Shown: positions 37,512-46,994, numbered from the stretch's first letter. The stretch: DNA of 64,000 nucleotides from Planctomycetaceae bacterium (GCA_002709225.1 PAQH01000025.1:1-64000); one strand, 5' to 3'. The notes: generated from the sequence alone by a model not told the origin. Numbers and translations: made by a program.

Positions 37512-38873
37512 TTAGAGTAATTCCGAAATGGCGGCGGCGCCTGCGGGCAGCAGGTAGTGGGGTCGTCCCGAGTAATCGGGGAACTGCAGGTTGGCTGGCA
37601 CCCCTAAGACATGGAACAGGGTTGCCATGAGATCTTTGGGTGCGACGGGGGACGAGGTGGGAAACTCGCCGCGCGACGACGAGGTGCCGACTACCTGGCC
37701 CATCTGCAGTCCGCCGCCCGCGAGGGCTAACGTCGAGAGACCCGGCCAATGGTCGCGTCCGCCGAACGCATTGATCTTGGGCGTGCGGCCAAAATCTCCG
37801 GTGACAACCAGCAGGATATTCTTGTCCAGGCCGCGTGCCGCAACATCGTCCAGGAAAGCGGTGATCGCGTGATCGAGCGGCGGACAGATCGCGCGTAGTT
37901 GCTTAACCATGGGTGGTGCGGCCGGTTGGCTGGGGCCGAGGTGCATGTCCCAGGCGAATGGTGTGTGGGAGGGCTGGGGCGCCCAACCATAGGTCAAGGT
38001 GACAAAGCCACAACCGGCTTCGCAGAGCCGCCGCGCCGTGAGTAACTGTTCGCCCAGCCCGCCACCATAGCGGGCGCGTACGGTTTGCGGCTCTTGTGTT
38101 AGGTCGAACACCTCACGGGTTTGACCGAGAATCAGGTCGGTCGCCTGCTGCTCGAACGCATCCATGCCAGCCATCGCGTCGGTTTGATCAACGTGCCGGC
38201 GCAGGCGGTCGAGTTGATGTCGTAACTCCCGACGATTTGCTAGCTGGCCGGGATCGACGTGCAAGTTAAGGTTCTGACGGGTACCACCGGCGGCGTCGAA
38301 TGGCGAGTTGGCGCGGCCCAGCCAGAGTGGTTGATCAAAATCGAAACTCACGGTGGGCTTCAACCGGACAAATGTCGGAATCCGCGTACCCGGGTGATTG
38401 GCGCCTCGCACTCGCGATGTGATCGCGCCGAAGGAGGGTCTGGTCTGCTGCGTCGAACCGCCCGGATTGTCATTGGCGGTCAGGACATAGTGGGAGGCAC
38501 CGAGATGGTCCGGGTTGGTGTGGTGAAAGGATCGCACGACCGCCATGCGATCGGCCACACCGGCGAGACCGGGAAAGAGGCCTCCGAATTCGATCCCGGG
38601 CAATCGAGTGGACAGGGCGCCGATCATGCTGCGGTAATCGGACGGCGCCCCCATCTTGGGGTCAAAGGTCTCCAGGTGGGGCGCGCCACCTTGGAGCCAA
38701 ACCCACACGACCGAGGTTTCCTGCGCGACGGGTCGGCCATTTGCCCGCGCACGCGCGCGGAACACATCGGCGAGGCCAAAACCGGCCGCGCCGAGGCAAC
38801 CGATTTGCATGGCGGCACGACGGTTAATGTGACGCCCGCGAGGCGGCCGTGATCGCTGCTTAAGATGACGCAT
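37512..38873 (-). CDS. DUF1501 twin-arginine protein (unpaired class)
   Basis: A 453-residue DUF1501 protein with the signal NRRAAMQIGCLGAAGFGLAD. Motifs: GGAPHLETFDPKM (about 60-72), AWDMHLG, DFGRTPKIN (about 359), GRDHWPGLSTLALAGGG (about 372) and DLMATLFHVLGV. The usual Glu of EFGRTP is Asp. Like the copy at 13.0-14.4 kb it has GRDHW, a P-[KR]-I-N stretch and a GRP near the C-terminus, and no cytochrome partner. The SGNH gene converges on it; upstream on its own strand lies the broken Gfo/Idh/MocA gene. Function unknown. Confidence 0.92.
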   Translation of the reverse strand: MRHLKQRSRPPRGRHINRRAAMQIGCLGAAGFGLADVFRARARANGRPVAQETSVVWVWLQGGAPHLETFDPKMGAPSDYRSMIGALSTRLPGIEFGGLFPGLAGVADRMAVVRSFHHTNPDHLGASHYVLTANDNPGGSTQQTRPSFGAITSRVRGANHPGTRIPTFVRLKPTVSFDFDQPLWLGRANSPFDAAGGTRQNLNLHVDPGQLANRRELRHQLDRLRRHVDQTDAMAGMDAFEQQATDLILGQTREVFDLTQEPQTVRARYGGGLGEQLLTARRLCEAGCGFVTLTYGWAPQPSHTPFAWDMHLGPSQPAAPPMVKQLRAICPPLDHAITAFLDDVAARGLDKNILLVVTGDFGRTPKINAFGGRDHWPGLSTLALAGGGLQMGQVVGTSSSRGEFPTSSPVAPKDLMATLFHVLGVPANLQFPDYSGRPHYLLPAGAAAISELL

Positions 38874-39014
38874 GACGCATTCTGTACAAGGACGAGTGTG
38901 GCGGTCTCAGCCGTGCGTCGGCGCGCGGACGTACTGGCGATGGCCTGACAGCCATGGTAGCTGGTGGCGATTGATGCGCCCAGGCGGAAGAAGCACGCGG
39001 TCCGTTGCGTGGGA

Positions 39015-40335
39015 TCAGTGCCACTCCCATCCCTTTCTGTAGTGGGGATGGATGAATTGGTCGGCCTGTGGGCAGTTAGGAACACGCATCTGTTCGCCGT
39101 CCCAGTTCAAGGTCTGTTGGGCGCGGAACGCGACGTTGCCAGCCAGGAACGCCTCGGTAAGTCTGCCCGAGTATGCGAAATTCGCCATCGTGGTGTTGCC
39201 GGTTTTGACGACGTCGATCCATTCCTGGTGGTGACTCAGGCGTGCTCGTGGCAAAGTTGGGGTTGGGGGCTGGTAAACAACAAACGCCGCTTCGGGAAGC
39301 AATTTGTTATGCGCACCGTACATGTCGGTTGTGAGCAGGCGGCCTCGGTCACCAAAAAGGAGCGACCCATTGCTCGGCAGTGGATATCCCAAAGCCAACT
39401 CAGCGGGGGGCAAACGACCGTTTTCCTACCAAGTGAGTTCGACCGGAGGCGCGGTTCCCCGCGCCGGAAAAGTGAAGATCATTTCCGCCCAACGGGGAGC
39501 TGTTTCCGGCATCAAACCTTCACTGCGCGTCGAGATCCGGCTAGGGTAGGTTAGCTTAAGCGCCATGTAGGCAAGATTAGCGGTGTGGCAAATGATGTCC
39601 CCCAGTACGCCGGTGCCAAAATCCCACCAGCCGCGCCAAGTGAAAGGATGGTAGATGGGGTGGTAGGGGCGTTCCGGTGCGGGTCCCAGGAAGAGGTCCC
39701 ACTGGACGTGGTCTGGGACAGGCGGTGTTTCGGTAGGTCTCGCAATGGAATGTTTCCAATAATCGAAGGGGCGATCGGACCAGGTGTGCACTTCGGTAAC
39801 CCCACCGATGGCACCGGACTGAATGATCTCAACCGCTCGACGGAAGGAGGGTTCGTAAGTGCCGTGGTTGCCCATTTGGGTAACGACTTTGCTCGCGGCT
39901 GCGACTTTTCGCATCTGCCGGACCTCCCCGATGGTCCGGGCCAATGGTTTTGCGCAGTACACACGCTTACCTCGAAGCATGGCGGCGATCGAGATGATTG
40001 CGTGTGTATGGTCTGACGTGCTGACAACGACCGCATCGATATCTTTTTGCTCGTCAAGCATTTTGCGATAATCAAACCACCGTCGTGCCGCTGGGTAGCG
40101 TTCCAGGTTAGGTCCCGCGTACTGGTGGTCGATGTCGCAGATGGCGACGATGTTTTCGCCGCTAACTCGGCGTAAATTGAGGACGCCTCCAACGCCGTCT
40201 TTGCCGGCGCCAATGATTGCGATGTTTCTTTTTTCATTGGCTGCGTAGGACGTGGGGAGGGGGGGATGCCCAGGTCGCGGCGGCCAGGGCGGCGTTCGCT
40301 TTGAGATAGCTGCGGCGGTGCAAATGGGTACGCAT
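39015..40335 (-). pseudogene. Interrupted Gfo/Idh/MocA oxidoreductase with a twin-arginine signal
   Basis: An NAD(P)-dependent dehydrogenase of the Gfo/Idh/MocA family, broken twice. The start MRTHLHRRSYLKANAALAAA is a twin-arginine signal. At the C7 run (40259-40265) the frame shifts by one, after which the Rossmann fold begins (NIAIIGAGKDGVGG). Removing one C restores a continuous frame. The catalytic-lysine motif reads YCAKPLA, where Glu-Lys-Pro is usual. After VELTW an in-frame TAG (39426-39428) interrupts; the same frame continues with ENGRLPPAELALGYP to NWDGEQMRVPNC. Either the gene is decaying or two sequence errors exist. AAGG lies five bases before the ATG. Probably cotranscribed with the ThuA gene, a frequent neighbour in these phyla. 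Confidence 0.85.
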
Positions 40336-40344
40336 GAAGACCTT

Positions 40345-40383
40345 ATTGATAGTGAACATTGATAGTGAACATTGATAGTGAAC
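40345..40383. repeat. Three perfect 13-bp tandem repeats in the ThuA-Gfo/Idh gap
   Basis: ATTGATAGTGAAC is repeated three times without mismatch, filling almost the whole gap between the ThuA stop (40388) and the Gfo/Idh/MocA start (40335). It may be a slippage expansion or an iteron-like protein-binding site. It sits upstream of the ribosome-binding site and leaves it intact. Confidence 0.92.
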
Positions 40384-40387
40384 GGGT

Positions 40388-41296
40388 TCAACGACGGTTC
40401 GCCAACCAGCGAACGGCATTTTCGATGATCTTGAGAGGGACCTTCTCTTTTGTAGACGGGAAAAAAGTCTTGGGACCGGGACGGAAAGGGAAAACCGTGC
40501 CGCGCCCCTGGCGGCAGACACAGTCGCTGCGAAACCACTCTCCGCTGGTCCAGCGTTCTGCACAGACTACCTCGTCAGTCTGTGGAACCTGGCATGGTTC
40601 GTCGTACATCTCCGTGGCAGGTAGTGTGAACCGGGCCGGAATTCCTCGCGCGATGGTAGGGTTGGCGTGGAGTGTGGTTAGGTAACTCGGTTTGCCCTCC
40701 TCACGCCAAATGGGAAAGGCGCAGTTGGGCAAGTCGACTTTAAGTGCCGTGCGTCCGTGTGGGAATTTGCGGGCGGTGACGCGGCGCGTGATTTGACTGT
40801 TTGGTGCAGGGCCGACAAAGTCCCGGCCCTGCGCAAAGGCGCTGTCAATCAGGTGATCCGCGGAAGCGTAACGTTGAATAGTGCGGTTCCTCGTCACTTC
40901 GGCCACCGCTTCAATAAAAGCCAATGACCAGCGCGAGGAATGCAATGAAATCATGGCGAGTTGCCCGCTCTTGATGCGGCGTACGATTTCGCGTGCCTTG
41001 TCGCGTTTCACTTCATGGTGGCGGAAGTGGTCTCCGTACAGCAGGACCTGGCAGTTATCCAGGATGTCGCTGCCGAGCCCCTGGTCAGCGTTGTCGAGTT
41101 TGACCGAGGGCACCGCCAGTCCGGGGCGACTCGCCAGAAAGGCGGCAATTTCGTTGCCGAGAAAAGTGCTGTGCGCCTGTTTGTGACTGGGTTGTTCATC
41201 CCAGACAACGACTGGAATGGTTTGTGTGGGACCTTGGGTCGTCGCCAGCCACGCGGTAAACAGGATGACTAGAAACGGGATGCGTGGCCTGAGCAT
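40388..41296 (-). CDS. ThuA-domain protein (exported)
   Basis: A 302-residue protein of the ThuA family (class I glutamine amidotransferase-like fold; ThuA was named for trehalose use). A signal peptide (FLVILFTAWLATTQGPTQT) precedes the domain: VVVWDEQPSHKQ, LLYGDHFRHHEV, GQLAMISLHSSRWSLAF, RTALKVDLPNCAFPIW and AERWTSGEWFRSDCVCRQG. The ending IIENAVRWLANRR is typical for this family. Upstream of the Gfo/Idh/MocA gene on the same strand; the pair is common in Planctomycetota and Verrucomicrobiota and is thought to serve sugar oxidation. Start ATG 41296 has GAAGG a few bases upstream. Confidence 0.9.
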   Translation of the reverse strand: MLRPRIPFLVILFTAWLATTQGPTQTIPVVVWDEQPSHKQAHSTFLGNEIAAFLASRPGLAVPSVKLDNADQGLGSDILDNCQVLLYGDHFRHHEVKRDKAREIVRRIKSGQLAMISLHSSRWSLAFIEAVAEVTRNRTIQRYASADHLIDSAFAQGRDFVGPAPNSQITRRVTARKFPHGRTALKVDLPNCAFPIWREEGKPSYLTTLHANPTIARGIPARFTLPATEMYDEPCQVPQTDEVVCAERWTSGEWFRSDCVCRQGRGTVFPFRPGPKTFFPSTKEKVPLKIIENAVRWLANRR

Positions 41297-41402
41297 TGCC
41301 TTCTTTCAGTGCTGTTTGAACTAGACGGTGTGATTTGCAGGGTAAGCCGTGGCGGTTGGCAAAGACCATCGATGGTTCGGCTGCGAACAGCAAACGCGTC
41401 GG

Positions 41403-42857
41403 TCAGGGCGACGGAGGGGCTGTTGGCGTCGTGCCCCCCGAGCTCGCGGCGATGGCGAAGACGGCGGTTTCAGCGTGGTGCTTAACATGCTCCAAAACGC
41501 GGTGGTGAATGCGATGGATGAATAGGTCCGACCACAACGTCCAATAGGCATGCGGAAACATGTCGAATTGATACCAGGTCCTGCCTGTCAGAAGGGTGCC
41601 GCCACCTGCGGCACGCTGGAGGGTGAATTCACCGCGTGTGCTGCGCAGCGCGCCGTCTAAATGGGGCGGATGTAATTTGTGATAGGGGCTCAGTTCGAAC
41701 ATGGGCGCGGGCTGTTGCGTGACATCGAATGCCAAGCGGTGCGGCGCATTCCAGGTGGTTACCGGCTCGACAAATACGCCAGTTGTGAAGATGCAACGCC
41801 GCACTGCGCCCACGCCACTGCCGGAAATCTCGGCGCGGATCGGACAGGAGATTCCCCAGCGGTAATACCAGGCTGTGGGTGGTGGGAGATCAGGGAAGTG
41901 GATGACACTATTCCAGACCTGGTCAATATCTGCTGCGACATGGATTTGGGTTTGCACCATCCATTCCGGGTGCGGATTGGTCAGGTGTTCGAGGCCGGCG
42001 ATGCCGGGGAGCAAGAAAAGAATGGTTGAGGTGCCACGCAGTGGACGCCGGGAAGTATCGGCGATGGTTTTTCCAATGGCGCCCCCCAAGGCACCCAGCG
42101 GCAGGGCGAGCGGAGCAGCCATGGCGAGGCAGATGATTCCCTCGAGCGCGAAGGCCCACAATACGCCGCCACCCAGAATGACTGTTAGCATCCCGAGGCA
42201 AACACTCGCAGAGAGGCGGGTGGGCGCTGCGGCATTGGTGATCACCGAGGCCACCGCCCCCATCAAGATCGGAGTGCCCAGGAAGAGCGAGCTACCGTAG
42301 GTATCGAAGGTATACACACTGACGCCGAGCATTCCGAGTGCTAGCAGAAGTCCCGCGGCCAGCCCCGTGAGGGCGGCACGGTAATGCGACACGGTGTGGC
42401 GGATGGGGCTCGCTCGGTCGCCAGGAGTGATAGCACGTCGGTTGGGAAGCAACGCCATGATTACCATGGTGACCAGATTGACGCCTGGTACCAGGATCAA
42501 AAGGCCGAGCCAGGCACTGCACCCGGCACTGTAGGCGCGGCGGAGGGTCATGGTGACCGCAATCCAGAGAAACGGCAGCGTCCACAGAAACCAAGCCCAG
42601 GGAAGCCAGTCCGGGGCGCCACGCACAAGCTCTTCCCGGGCCGTTAACACGGGCGAAACGAATTGCCATGGGGACATCGTCGTTCCGGCTGCCTGTTGCA
42701 GAACAACACGTTCCACAACGTACTTCCCGAGCATCAGCGACAAGCCCGAGGTGGCGTAGAAAAGCCGGGGTACATCGCGGGAAAATCCGAACCAGCCAGC
42801 CACGAGACCGCGTAGGGTGGCAAATAGACCGTGTATCGCTGTCGCAACAGAAGTCAT
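41403..42857 (-). CDS. Polytopic membrane protein with C-terminal SRPBCC-like domain
   Basis: A 484-residue protein. The N-terminal half has about six to eight hydrophobic segments (WLPWAWFLWTLPFLWIAVTM, LGLLILVPGVNLVTMVIMAL, ALTGLAAGLLLALGMLGVSV, FALEGIICLAMAAPLALPLG). Residues about 310-460 look like a START/SRPBCC (polyketide cyclase) domain: QTQIHVAADIDQVWNSVIHF, VEPVTTWNAPHRLAFDV, TLLTGRTWYQFDMFPHAYW. Small hydrophobic ligands or lipids would be plausible partners. I recognise both parts but not a characterised full-length homologue. It stands alone between ThuA and a DUF1501 gene, and its relation to them is not evident. Confidence 0.85.
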   Translation of the reverse strand: MTSVATAIHGLFATLRGLVAGWFGFSRDVPRLFYATSGLSLMLGKYVVERVVLQQAAGTTMSPWQFVSPVLTAREELVRGAPDWLPWAWFLWTLPFLWIAVTMTLRRAYSAGCSAWLGLLILVPGVNLVTMVIMALLPNRRAITPGDRASPIRHTVSHYRAALTGLAAGLLLALGMLGVSVYTFDTYGSSLFLGTPILMGAVASVITNAAAPTRLSASVCLGMLTVILGGGVLWAFALEGIICLAMAAPLALPLGALGGAIGKTIADTSRRPLRGTSTILFLLPGIAGLEHLTNPHPEWMVQTQIHVAADIDQVWNSVIHFPDLPPPTAWYYRWGISCPIRAEISGSGVGAVRRCIFTTGVFVEPVTTWNAPHRLAFDVTQQPAPMFELSPYHKLHPPHLDGALRSTRGEFTLQRAAGGGTLLTGRTWYQFDMFPHAYWTLWSDLFIHRIHHRVLEHVKHHAETAVFAIAASSGGTTPTAPPSP

Positions 42858-42921
42858 GCGAAAAGTCTACCAGGCGCGAAGTTTACGGAAGTTAGGCCCG
42901 CGCTCGTCCGTTGTTGAGGAA

Positions 42922-44349
42922 TCAGGCGAGGAGTTGGTCCACGACGGTTGCTCCAGAAACCGGGGAATCGGTGAGTGTTTCGTCGCGTCCATGGTGATGG
43001 TAGGTAAGCTCATCGTGGTCGAGCCCGAGTTGGTGCAGGATTGTGGCGAAGAGGTCTGGAACGCTCACGGGATCTTCGGTCGCACGGTAACCGACGTCAT
43101 CGGTAGCGCCGTGGATATGGCCTGGTCGGAAACCACCACCCGCCAGCAACGCGGTAAAACCATTGCGGTTATGATCGCGGCCCTTGCCATTCTGTGAAAC
43201 GGGCAAACGCCCGAACTCGCCAGTCCAGAGCACGATCGTATCTTCGAGTAACCCGCGTTGCGCGAGGTCCTGGATAAAGCCCGCGGTGGGGCGGTCGGTC
43301 TGCGTCGAGATCTTGGCAATTTCGTCCTTGACGTTGGCGTGGCTGTCCCAGGGTGCGCCATTGAGAAATACGTGAACAAATCGGACGCCGGCCTCGACCA
43401 TTCTGCGCGCCATTAGGAGGCGGGTTCCGTAGCCACGGGTGACTTCGTCGTCCATTCCGTAGAGGGAGCGTGTTTGCTGTGTTTCTTTTGTTAAATCGAG
43501 CGCCGAGGTCGCTTCCAGTTGCATCCTGGCGGCCAACTCGTAGTTGCGAATACGCGATTCGAGCTGACGGTTGTGAGGATAGTTGCGGCGGTGGGTTTGA
43601 TTCAGTTCCGCCAGGAAAGCCAGGTCGTCGTCGCGGGCCCCCGCTGGTAGCGCCTGGGCAGGGGTGAGGTTCAATACGGGTGGACCTTCGGTCCTGACTT
43701 GCGTACCCCGATAGATCGCGGGTAGCCAGCCGTTTTGCCACAGTGTGGATCCGGTGGAGGGGTAGCCTTGGGGGTCACGGAGCACGACATAGGCTGGCAG
43801 ATTTTGGTTGATGGTACCCAGTCCATAGCAGATCCAGGAGCCGAGCGTGGGGCGTCCCGGAAAGATTTTGCCACTGGTAATCATTACCAAACCCTCTGTG
43901 TGGTTGTTGTGCTCGGAATGCATCGAGCGAACCATGCAGAGGTGATCTGCAACACGTGGCAGGTGGGGAAGGGCATTGGAGAAAGTCATACCACTTTCGC
44001 CATGTTGCGAAAACGTCCAGGGGGATGCCAGCAGCTGGTTCTGCTCACTCCCGGGCTGAAACATTTCAACCTTTTCTCGATACACTCGTCCCGCGCCGGC
44101 CGTCAACGCCGGTTTGGGATCAAACAGGTCCATTTGGCTCGGGCCGCCGTTTTGCAGTAGCATTACGACCGCTTTGGCACGCGCGGGGAAATGAGGTTTG
44201 CGTGGTTTCAGATGGAGGTCTTGCGGCTTGGTCGCCGCTTTCGATTCCTGATGCAGCATCCAGTTCAAGGCACACGCCCCGAAGCCGAGGCCCGTCGTCT
44301 TGAGCAGTTGGCGACGATCTGCCGTTGTTGTGGTGGGTGGCGTGGGCAT
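42922..44349 (-). CDS. DUF1501 twin-arginine protein (paired class)
   Basis: A 475-residue DUF1501 protein with the signal DRRQLLKTTGLGFGACALNW (RR at 12-13). Motifs: NGGPSQMDLFDPKP, PWDSHANVKDEI, EFGRLP, GRDHNRNGF and DLFATILHQLGLD, ending ETLTDSPVSGATVVDQLLA. EFGRTP appears as EFGRLP. ATG 44349 lies eight bases after the stop of the PSCyt1/DUF1553 gene; an ATG at 44388 would overlap that gene and push the signal inward. Paired with the upstream cytochrome gene. Confidence 0.92.
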   Translation of the reverse strand: MPTPPTTTTADRRQLLKTTGLGFGACALNWMLHQESKAATKPQDLHLKPRKPHFPARAKAVVMLLQNGGPSQMDLFDPKPALTAGAGRVYREKVEMFQPGSEQNQLLASPWTFSQHGESGMTFSNALPHLPRVADHLCMVRSMHSEHNNHTEGLVMITSGKIFPGRPTLGSWICYGLGTINQNLPAYVVLRDPQGYPSTGSTLWQNGWLPAIYRGTQVRTEGPPVLNLTPAQALPAGARDDDLAFLAELNQTHRRNYPHNRQLESRIRNYELAARMQLEATSALDLTKETQQTRSLYGMDDEVTRGYGTRLLMARRMVEAGVRFVHVFLNGAPWDSHANVKDEIAKISTQTDRPTAGFIQDLAQRGLLEDTIVLWTGEFGRLPVSQNGKGRDHNRNGFTALLAGGGFRPGHIHGATDDVGYRATEDPVSVPDLFATILHQLGLDHDELTYHHHGRDETLTDSPVSGATVVDQLLA

Positions 44350-44357
44350 GGTGCATT

Positions 44358-46994
44358 TCAGGGTGTGTAGAGAAATTCGTTCGTGCAAAGCAACATGTGG
44401 CAGAGATGTCGCAGGGCGTGCGTCAGTGGCGGGTATTTCAGATTCGGCTGCGTTTGATACCGTTGCGAGTGACGTTCCACAAATTCGAAAGACACCCTCC
44501 TCTCCGTGGTGTCGGGCATTCGAGCCAGGATCATCTGGAACGCCATGACAACGTGCGCGGCGAGTGACTGGCCCTGGTTCTCATGCAGCAGGCGCCGCGC
44601 CAAGGCCAGCGATTGCTCAAACATAAACTGATCATTGATCAACGTTAACGACTGACCGACTACGGCGGTGGCGGTGCGCTGGGTACAATTCTTGGTGAGT
44701 TCGGGTTGACCAAAGGCCTCCAGAAATGACTCGTGGTAGCGCCGTCGCTGCAACAGATAAAGGCTGCGGCGGTAAGCGTCGGCGGGGCGCTGCAATCGAC
44801 CCGGGTCGATCCGCACGTAACCGTCCGGTCGCGGTGTCGTGGCGATGGGGGGACCGCCAAAGGAACGGTCGAGCTGGCCACTGAGGGCGAGTACCGAGTC
44901 ACGGAGTACTTCCGAGTCGAGTTGTCGTAGTCGCATGCGCCAGAGAAGGCGGTTTTCTGGATCCTTGGTTGGGGGCTGTGCCGGGGGAACACTGGTTTGG
45001 CGATAGGCGGCGGTTGATACAAGCTGTTGCAGCAAACGCTTGTACCGCCAGCCCGCATCCCTGAAATCGACGGCCAGGTAGTCCAGGAGCTGCGGGTGAT
45101 CCGGCAGACTTCCCATGACGCCGAAATTGTCCGAAGTCTCGACAATGCCGCGGCCAAAGAGCTGTTGCCAGACACGATTGACAACGACGCGTGTCAGCAG
45201 GCCGGACGCCGGGCTGTTGCTGTCGGTCAGCCAGTGCGCCAGGGTGGTGCGACGCCCCGACGTCGCGGCTGGCGTGGGGAAGGGTTGGTGCGAGTCCACG
45301 TCGATGGCGTTCGTCAGCACCCGCAGCATACCTGGTTCGACAACGCTTCGAGGTTGCAAGTGATCACCTCGGGAAAGCAGGTACGTCTGAGGTGAGGTAT
45401 TGGTGTCATAGACCGACTGGATGGTGCCCCAGGTTTTCAGCTGCGATTGGAAGGTGGAGATCTCAGCCTGTAGTCGGTTTACCGTCGCGCGCTCGGTGGC
45501 CGTGAAGGCGACCGCCACTTCGGCATCGCTGACGGCCAGGATGGTACCGAGTTTCATCGCCAGGTATTTTTGGATCGCGTCCTGTTTGTCGGGCGGCGTA
45601 CGGGTGGCTTTTTCCACGTCGCCGCGGATACTGGCCGGAAGGCCGTTGAGCTTATCGGTTCTAATGCGATTGCGGTGGGGCGTTTGGATCGCGATGATCG
45701 CCTGCCTCACGGTGGCGATTTGCCGGTTTCTATCCTTGTTGTGCGCGACGCGCTGGGATTTTTCTTTGGGTGCAATGTCAGCAATTTCCCGCTCGGCCGG
45801 CTGGAGCCAGGATTGTGGGTCGAAGGCCGGCGTGAAGCACGCCAATAACCGGTAATAGTCGTGTTGGGGCAAAGGGTCGTATTTGTGGTCGTGGCAGCGA
45901 GCGCATTGAATCGTCAAGCCGAGGAGGTTGTGGATTGTAACCTCCATTGTGCGGGCTAGCACTTCATGACGCATGTCCGCGGTATTGAGCTCGTTTTGGA
46001 GTGTCTCGTCCGCCGCGCTGCGCAAAAACGTGGTGGCGATCAGTTGGCGGAGCATCTCGGGAGTCAGCTGGTCAGCCTCGCGCCAGTCCGACATCTCGTC
46101 CCCGGCGACCTGTTCGCGTACAAAATGGTCAAAAGGCATGTCCTGGTTATGGGCGTCGATGACATATTCTCGGTAACGCCATTTACCGGGTGCCACTTTA
46201 GCGATGGTGGCATCGGTGTCGTCGCCGATCGTGTCGACGTAACCGGACGCGTCGAGCCAGTGACGGCCCCACTTTTGCCCGAAATGAGGCGATGCCAGGA
46301 GATGGTCGACGAGCTGTTCGTAGGCGGAGGGTGACCGATCGCGCAGAAAGGCGCGGACGGTGTCTGGTGTGGGTGGAAGTCCTGTCAAGTCGAGTGCCAG
46401 TCGGCGTAGCAAAGCGGGTCGGTCCGCCGGCGCTGAGAAAGAAAGCCCAGCCGCTTCCAGACGCGACAGGAGGAAATGGTCGATCACGGTACGGGCGTCT
46501 GTGACGTTGTGTGGTGCAGGGGGTGGCGTTCGCTGAGGCGGTACGAAGGCCCAGTGGGAGCGATCCGCCGCGTCAATCGGGATGATCGTGGCCGGCTCGG
46601 ACGGGACTGGCGGTGCGGCGGTGTCGAGCCAGCGACGGAGGGTCGCGATTTGCGCGGAAGTAAGGGGTAATTCATCTTTCGGAGGCATACTGCCAGCGGC
46701 GACCTTGCGGTAAAGCAGACTGCGGGCGGCGCTGCCCGGTAGGATGGCGGGGCCCGCGGTACCGCCGCGCAGCAGCAGCGGCAGCGTGCGCAGGTCAAGG
46801 TCGCCTGCGCGTTTTTCGAGGCCGTGACAGCTCATGCAATGGGCGCGGAGAAGCGGGCGGACGTCGCGTTCGAAATTGACCGGCGTCGGATCCGGAGGTA
46901 TTTCACCCGCGTGCAGCGCCGAGGAGGTCAGCCAGAGCCAAACCAGGTAGGCCCAAGTGGTACTCAAACGGAACAGGGAAGGTGGAAGTAGCAT
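44358..46994 (-). CDS. PSCyt1-DUF1549-DUF1553 cytochrome fusion (no insert domain)
   Basis: An 878-residue exported protein, the shortest of the five. Signal peptide (TTWAYLVWLWLTSSALHAGE), heme motif CMSCH at 53-57, DUF1549 (LLRRLALDLTGLPPTPDTV, WGRHWLDASGY) with CARCHDHKYDP near residue 363, then a Lys/Arg-rich linker and DUF1553 (TRVVVNRVWQQLFGRGIVET, SEVLRDSVLALSGQL), ending CTNEFLYTP. No LamG or other insert lies between the two DUFs. A TACAAT six bases before the ATG is a good -10 match and would put transcription start almost on the ATG, so the message could be leaderless. Followed by its DUF1501 partner at eight-base spacing. Confidence 0.93.
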   Translation of the reverse strand: MLLPPSLFRLSTTWAYLVWLWLTSSALHAGEIPPDPTPVNFERDVRPLLRAHCMSCHGLEKRAGDLDLRTLPLLLRGGTAGPAILPGSAARSLLYRKVAAGSMPPKDELPLTSAQIATLRRWLDTAAPPVPSEPATIIPIDAADRSHWAFVPPQRTPPPAPHNVTDARTVIDHFLLSRLEAAGLSFSAPADRPALLRRLALDLTGLPPTPDTVRAFLRDRSPSAYEQLVDHLLASPHFGQKWGRHWLDASGYVDTIGDDTDATIAKVAPGKWRYREYVIDAHNQDMPFDHFVREQVAGDEMSDWREADQLTPEMLRQLIATTFLRSAADETLQNELNTADMRHEVLARTMEVTIHNLLGLTIQCARCHDHKYDPLPQHDYYRLLACFTPAFDPQSWLQPAEREIADIAPKEKSQRVAHNKDRNRQIATVRQAIIAIQTPHRNRIRTDKLNGLPASIRGDVEKATRTPPDKQDAIQKYLAMKLGTILAVSDAEVAVAFTATERATVNRLQAEISTFQSQLKTWGTIQSVYDTNTSPQTYLLSRGDHLQPRSVVEPGMLRVLTNAIDVDSHQPFPTPAATSGRRTTLAHWLTDSNSPASGLLTRVVVNRVWQQLFGRGIVETSDNFGVMGSLPDHPQLLDYLAVDFRDAGWRYKRLLQQLVSTAAYRQTSVPPAQPPTKDPENRLLWRMRLRQLDSEVLRDSVLALSGQLDRSFGGPPIATTPRPDGYVRIDPGRLQRPADAYRRSLYLLQRRRYHESFLEAFGQPELTKNCTQRTATAVVGQSLTLINDQFMFEQSLALARRLLHENQGQSLAAHVVMAFQMILARMPDTTERRVSFEFVERHSQRYQTQPNLKYPPLTHALRHLCHMLLCTNEFLYTP

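Noticed and set aside
38994-39011. Hairpin CACGC/GCGTG after the Gfo/Idh/MocA stop as a terminator
   Set aside because: Only five base pairs with an eight-base loop and no T-run.
39426-39428. TAG in the Gfo/Idh/MocA gene as pyrrolysine or programmed read-through
   Set aside because: The gene also has a frameshift, the family uses no pyrrolysine, and no read-through context is visible; a mutation or error is simpler.
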